Source: Ochrobactrum sp. Q0168
GTDB lineage: Bacteria > Pseudomonadota > Alphaproteobacteria > Rhizobiales > Rhizobiaceae
Length of the DNA: 64,000 bases
Assembly (NCBI RefSeq): GCF_016427605.1
Contig: NZ_JAELXQ010000002.1
Coordinates: 248,001 to 312,000, forward strand
Direction: 5' to 3'
The notes beneath the pieces are model-generated. The model ran no database searches and was not told the DNA's origin. It saw nothing but the letters and a program-made list of their open reading frames with translations. A program made the translations under genes and the position numbers. This document shows, piece after piece, positions 61,866 through 64,000 of the stretch; the first letter of the stretch is position 1, and each line of letters begins with the position of its first letter.

Positions 61866-64000
61866 CTACTTCAGCTTTTCTTCCAGAGCCACAGCTCGAA
61901 CAAGCTCACGCTCCAGACGCGCTTCTTCCTCGACCTTCGGCTTGGTGAAGCGTCCAAGCAGCAGATAGGCCACCGGCGTCACATAAAGCGTGGCAATGGT
62001 TGCAAGGCCAAGACCGCCGACGATCACCCAGCCGAGCGCCACGCGGGCTTCCGCCCCGGCCCCGCTGGCCAGAACCAGCGGCACGCCGCCCAGCACGGCG
62101 CAGATCATCGTCATGCAGACCGGACGCAGGCGGATATTGGAGGCTTCCTCCACCGCCTCGCGCACGCTCAGCCCCTTGTCGCGCAGCTGATCGGCAAATT
62201 CGACGATCAGAATGCCGTTCTTGGCCATGATGCCCACCAGAAGCACAAGGCCGATCTGGCTATAGACATTGAGGCTGGTGCCGGTCAGCATCATCGCGAT
62301 CACCGCACAGCCAAGACCGAGCGGCACCGTCGCCATGACGATCAGCGCACTCACGAAGCTTTCAAACTGTGCCGCCAGCACCAGCAGAATGATGATGATG
62401 GCAAAGCCGAACACCATGGCAAGACCGCTGGAGGTTTCGCTGAGCGTCGAGGCTTCGGCCAGCGGAATGATATGGCTGCCCAGCGGCAAAAGCGGTGCTG
62501 CGATTTCCTGCGCTGCCGTGAAGGCATTGCCGAGTGCAAAGTCTGCCCGCAGGCCGGTGGTGATGGCCACCGAACGCTGGCGCGTTTCACGATCGAGCTG
62601 CGGCGGCACCGCCTTTTCAACGACGGTTGCGATGGACGACATCGGCACATAGCGACCGTCGGCCGCTTTCATGAAGATGTTTTCCAGATCGGTCGGATCG
62701 TTGATCGGATTGGTCGTCGCGACGAATTTCACGTCGAAACTGCGGTCGCCGACATAGACCGAGCCGATCTTGCGCCCGTCCAGCACCGACTGCACGGCAT
62801 TGGCAAGGCCGGTAATGTCGATGCCAAGATCGGAGGCGCGTTCACGGTTTATCTCGACGGAAAGCTGCGGTTGCGTCGGCTCCACCGAAAGACGTGGCTG
62901 CACAAAGCGCGGATCTTTTTCCAGCGCCGCCACAACGGCCTGCGCGGCAGGCTGAAGCTTGGCGTAATCGCTGCCGACAATGGCGAATTGCAGTCCGTTA
63001 CCGGCACCGCGAATACCGAGACTGTTCGGCTGCGTTGAGAAGATGCGCACGGCTGTAATGTTCTGCACCCGCTTGGTGATATCGGCCATGATCTCCTGCT
63101 GGCTGCGGTGACGCTCCTTCCATGGGGCAAGTGTGAGCACCATGAAACCATTATTGGAGGAGCCGCCGGAACCGGCAATGGCATAGGTGGTGACAATCTC
63201 ACCATCGTCGCGCAAGGGCTGGATGGCTTCCTCGATCATGTTGAGCTGCGATTGCAGGAAGTCCACGCTGATGCCTTGCGGGCCGTTGATGCGCAGCACC
63301 GCCACCGCGCGGTCTTCCGATGGCGTCAGTTCCTGCCGGATCGTGCCATAGACGATGACCGATGCGCCGCCGAAAAGCAGCGCCACCAGCACCACTACCC
63401 ACGGCGCGGCGAGACAAGCATGCAGCGTCTTGCGGTAGAAACCGGCAAGCGCGCCGCCGATGCGACGCAGAAACAGCGGACCATGCGCGCCTTCGGTCTC
63501 GCCACTGCCTTCTCGCAGAAAGCGCGAGGCCAGCATCGGGCAAAGCGTCAACGCCACCACGGACGACAGCAGAACCGCAATGGCCAGCACGAAGCCGAAC
63601 TCGCGGAACAGGCCGCCCGCCTGCCCCGGCAGAAACGAAATCGGCACGAACACGGCGGCGAGCGTCAGCGTGGTCGCTATGACGGCAAAGAACACTTCCT
63701 GCGTGCCGAGCACGGCGGCAGCGCGCGGACCCATGCCCTGATTGCGCCGTCGCACGACATTTTCCAGCACCACGATGGCGTCATCGACCACAAGGCCGGT
63801 GGCAAGCACCAGCGCCAGCAATGTCAGAATGTTGATGGAAAAGCCCGCAAGATAAATCGCCGCGACGGTGCCGATCAACGCCACCGGCATGGACAATGCC
63901 GGAATGAGCGTGGCGCGAATATCCCACAGGAACATGAAGATGATCGCCACCACGATGATCACCGAGGCAATCAGCGCGATCTCGACTTCATGGATAGCGC
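61866..64000 (-). CDS. RND multidrug efflux transporter, 5' partial
   Basis: The C-terminal ~711 residues of an HAE1-family RND pump; the frame stays open to the window edge (AIHEVEIALIASVM upstream of the first internal Met), so the N-terminal third is missing. TM4 carries the proton-relay aspartates in [19 protein letters not shown], and the second half has GIMAKNGILIVEFADQL. It differs from bepE in sequence (for example LPGQAGGLFREFGFVLA), so it is a second, separate pump. Its adaptor gene is probably just beyond the right edge. Substrates are unknown; the C-terminus is short and charged. Confidence 0.92.
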   Translation of the reverse strand, partial: AIHEVEIALIASVIIVVAIIFMFLWDIRATLIPALSMPVALIGTVAAIYLAGFSINILTLLALVLATGLVVDDAIVVLENVVRRRNQGMGPRAAAVLGTQEVFFAVIATTLTLAAVFVPISFLPGQAGGLFREFGFVLAIAVLLSSVVALTLCPMLASRFLREGSGETEGAHGPLFLRRIGGALAGFYRKTLHACLAAPWVVVLVALLFGGASVIVYGTIRQELTPSEDRAVAVLRINGPQGISVDFLQSQLNMIEEAIQPLRDDGEIVTTYAIAGSGGSSNNGFMVLTLAPWKERHRSQQEIMADITKRVQNITAVRIFSTQPNSLGIRGAGNGLQFAIVGSDYAKLQPAAQAVVAALEKDPRFVQPRLSVEPTQPQLSVEINRERASDLGIDITGLANAVQSVLDGRKIGSVYVGDRSFDVKFVATTNPINDPTDLENIFMKAADGRYVPMSSIATVVEKAVPPQLDRETRQRSVAITTGLRADFALGNAFTAAQEIAAPLLPLGSHIIPLAEASTLSETSSGLAMVFGFAIIIILLVLAAQFESFVSALIVMATVPLGLGCAVIAMMLTGTSLNVYSQIGLVLLVGIMAKNGILIVEFADQLRDKGLSVREAVEEASNIRLRPVCMTMICAVLGGVPLVLASGAGAEARVALGWVIVGGLGLATIATLYVTPVAYLLLGRFTKPKVEEEARLERELVRAVALEEKLK

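Noticed and set aside
61746-63038. Plus-strand frame opposite the RND gene starting in the repeat
   Set aside because: Antisense to a conserved RND pump, crosses the bidirectional terminator and shows no known domain.

Overview
The window reads as chromosomal DNA of an alphaproteobacterium of the Brucella/Ochrobactrum group (Rhizobiales), most likely Brucella sensu stricto. This rests on the overall GC-rich coding style, a GcrA cell-cycle regulator, a BepR/BepD/BepE-type efflux locus, a SAM-II riboswitch before metZ, a symporter-type PrlS-like sensor kinase, and a tandem array of the 8-base unit AGGGCAGT, which is the known Brucella HOOF-Print typing repeat. Assignments come from reading sequence and protein motifs; no database search was run. 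No rRNA, tRNA, CRISPR array, transposase or prophage gene was recognised.

Layout. 1-13.5 kb: 5'-truncated hybrid kinase and response regulator (PrlSR-like), proline iminopeptidase, an AT-rich orphan membrane-protein gene, DUF952-pyrD, a MATE exporter, a Tat-exported CAP protein, a GlxA-like regulator, a double-length Dcd-like deaminase, paired palindromic repeats, the SAM-II riboswitch with metZ, and apaG. 13.5-18 kb: argD-argF-hslO operon and gcrA with a structured leader. 18-36 kb: an extracellular-polysaccharide locus in several transcription units (chain-length protein, polymerase/ligase, deacetylase and two GT4 enzymes; flippase and acyltransferase; GT2 enzyme and a secreted glycosidase-like protein; a CelD-like acyltransferase), then a PhoR-like kinase divergent from PPK2, and a large membrane GT2 enzyme with an MshEN-like N-terminal domain. 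36-49 kb: orphan amino-acid-binding protein, a 55-residue membrane protein, bepE-bepD and divergent bepR, fadD, GST, HAD phosphatase, AstE/AspA-like hydrolase, pgi, CoxG-like protein. 50-61.6 kb: a reductive pyrimidine degradation and uptake module (dihydropyrimidine dehydrogenase subunits, N-carbamoyl amidohydrolase, dihydropyrimidinase, NMT1/SsuA-type ABC transporter, RutR-like repressor) with good candidate RutR boxes before both arms. 61.9-64 kb: a second RND pump gene that runs off the right edge.

How the parts fit. The pyrimidine module should take up uracil/thymine-like compounds, reduce the ring (PreT/PreA), open it (HydA) and hydrolyse the N-carbamoyl product, under RutR control. The polysaccharide locus has Wzx, Wzy and Wzz-like functions but no initiating phosphoglycosyl transferase and no outer-membrane exporter in the window, so those must lie elsewhere or the locus is a remnant. 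The most interesting items are the VNTR that also encodes the end of a glycosyltransferase, the three RutR-like boxes, the MshEN-GT2 fusion (possible cyclic-di-GMP control), the palindromic element inside the pyrimidine-transport operon, the AT-rich orphan gene, and the terminator-like hairpin in the argD leader.
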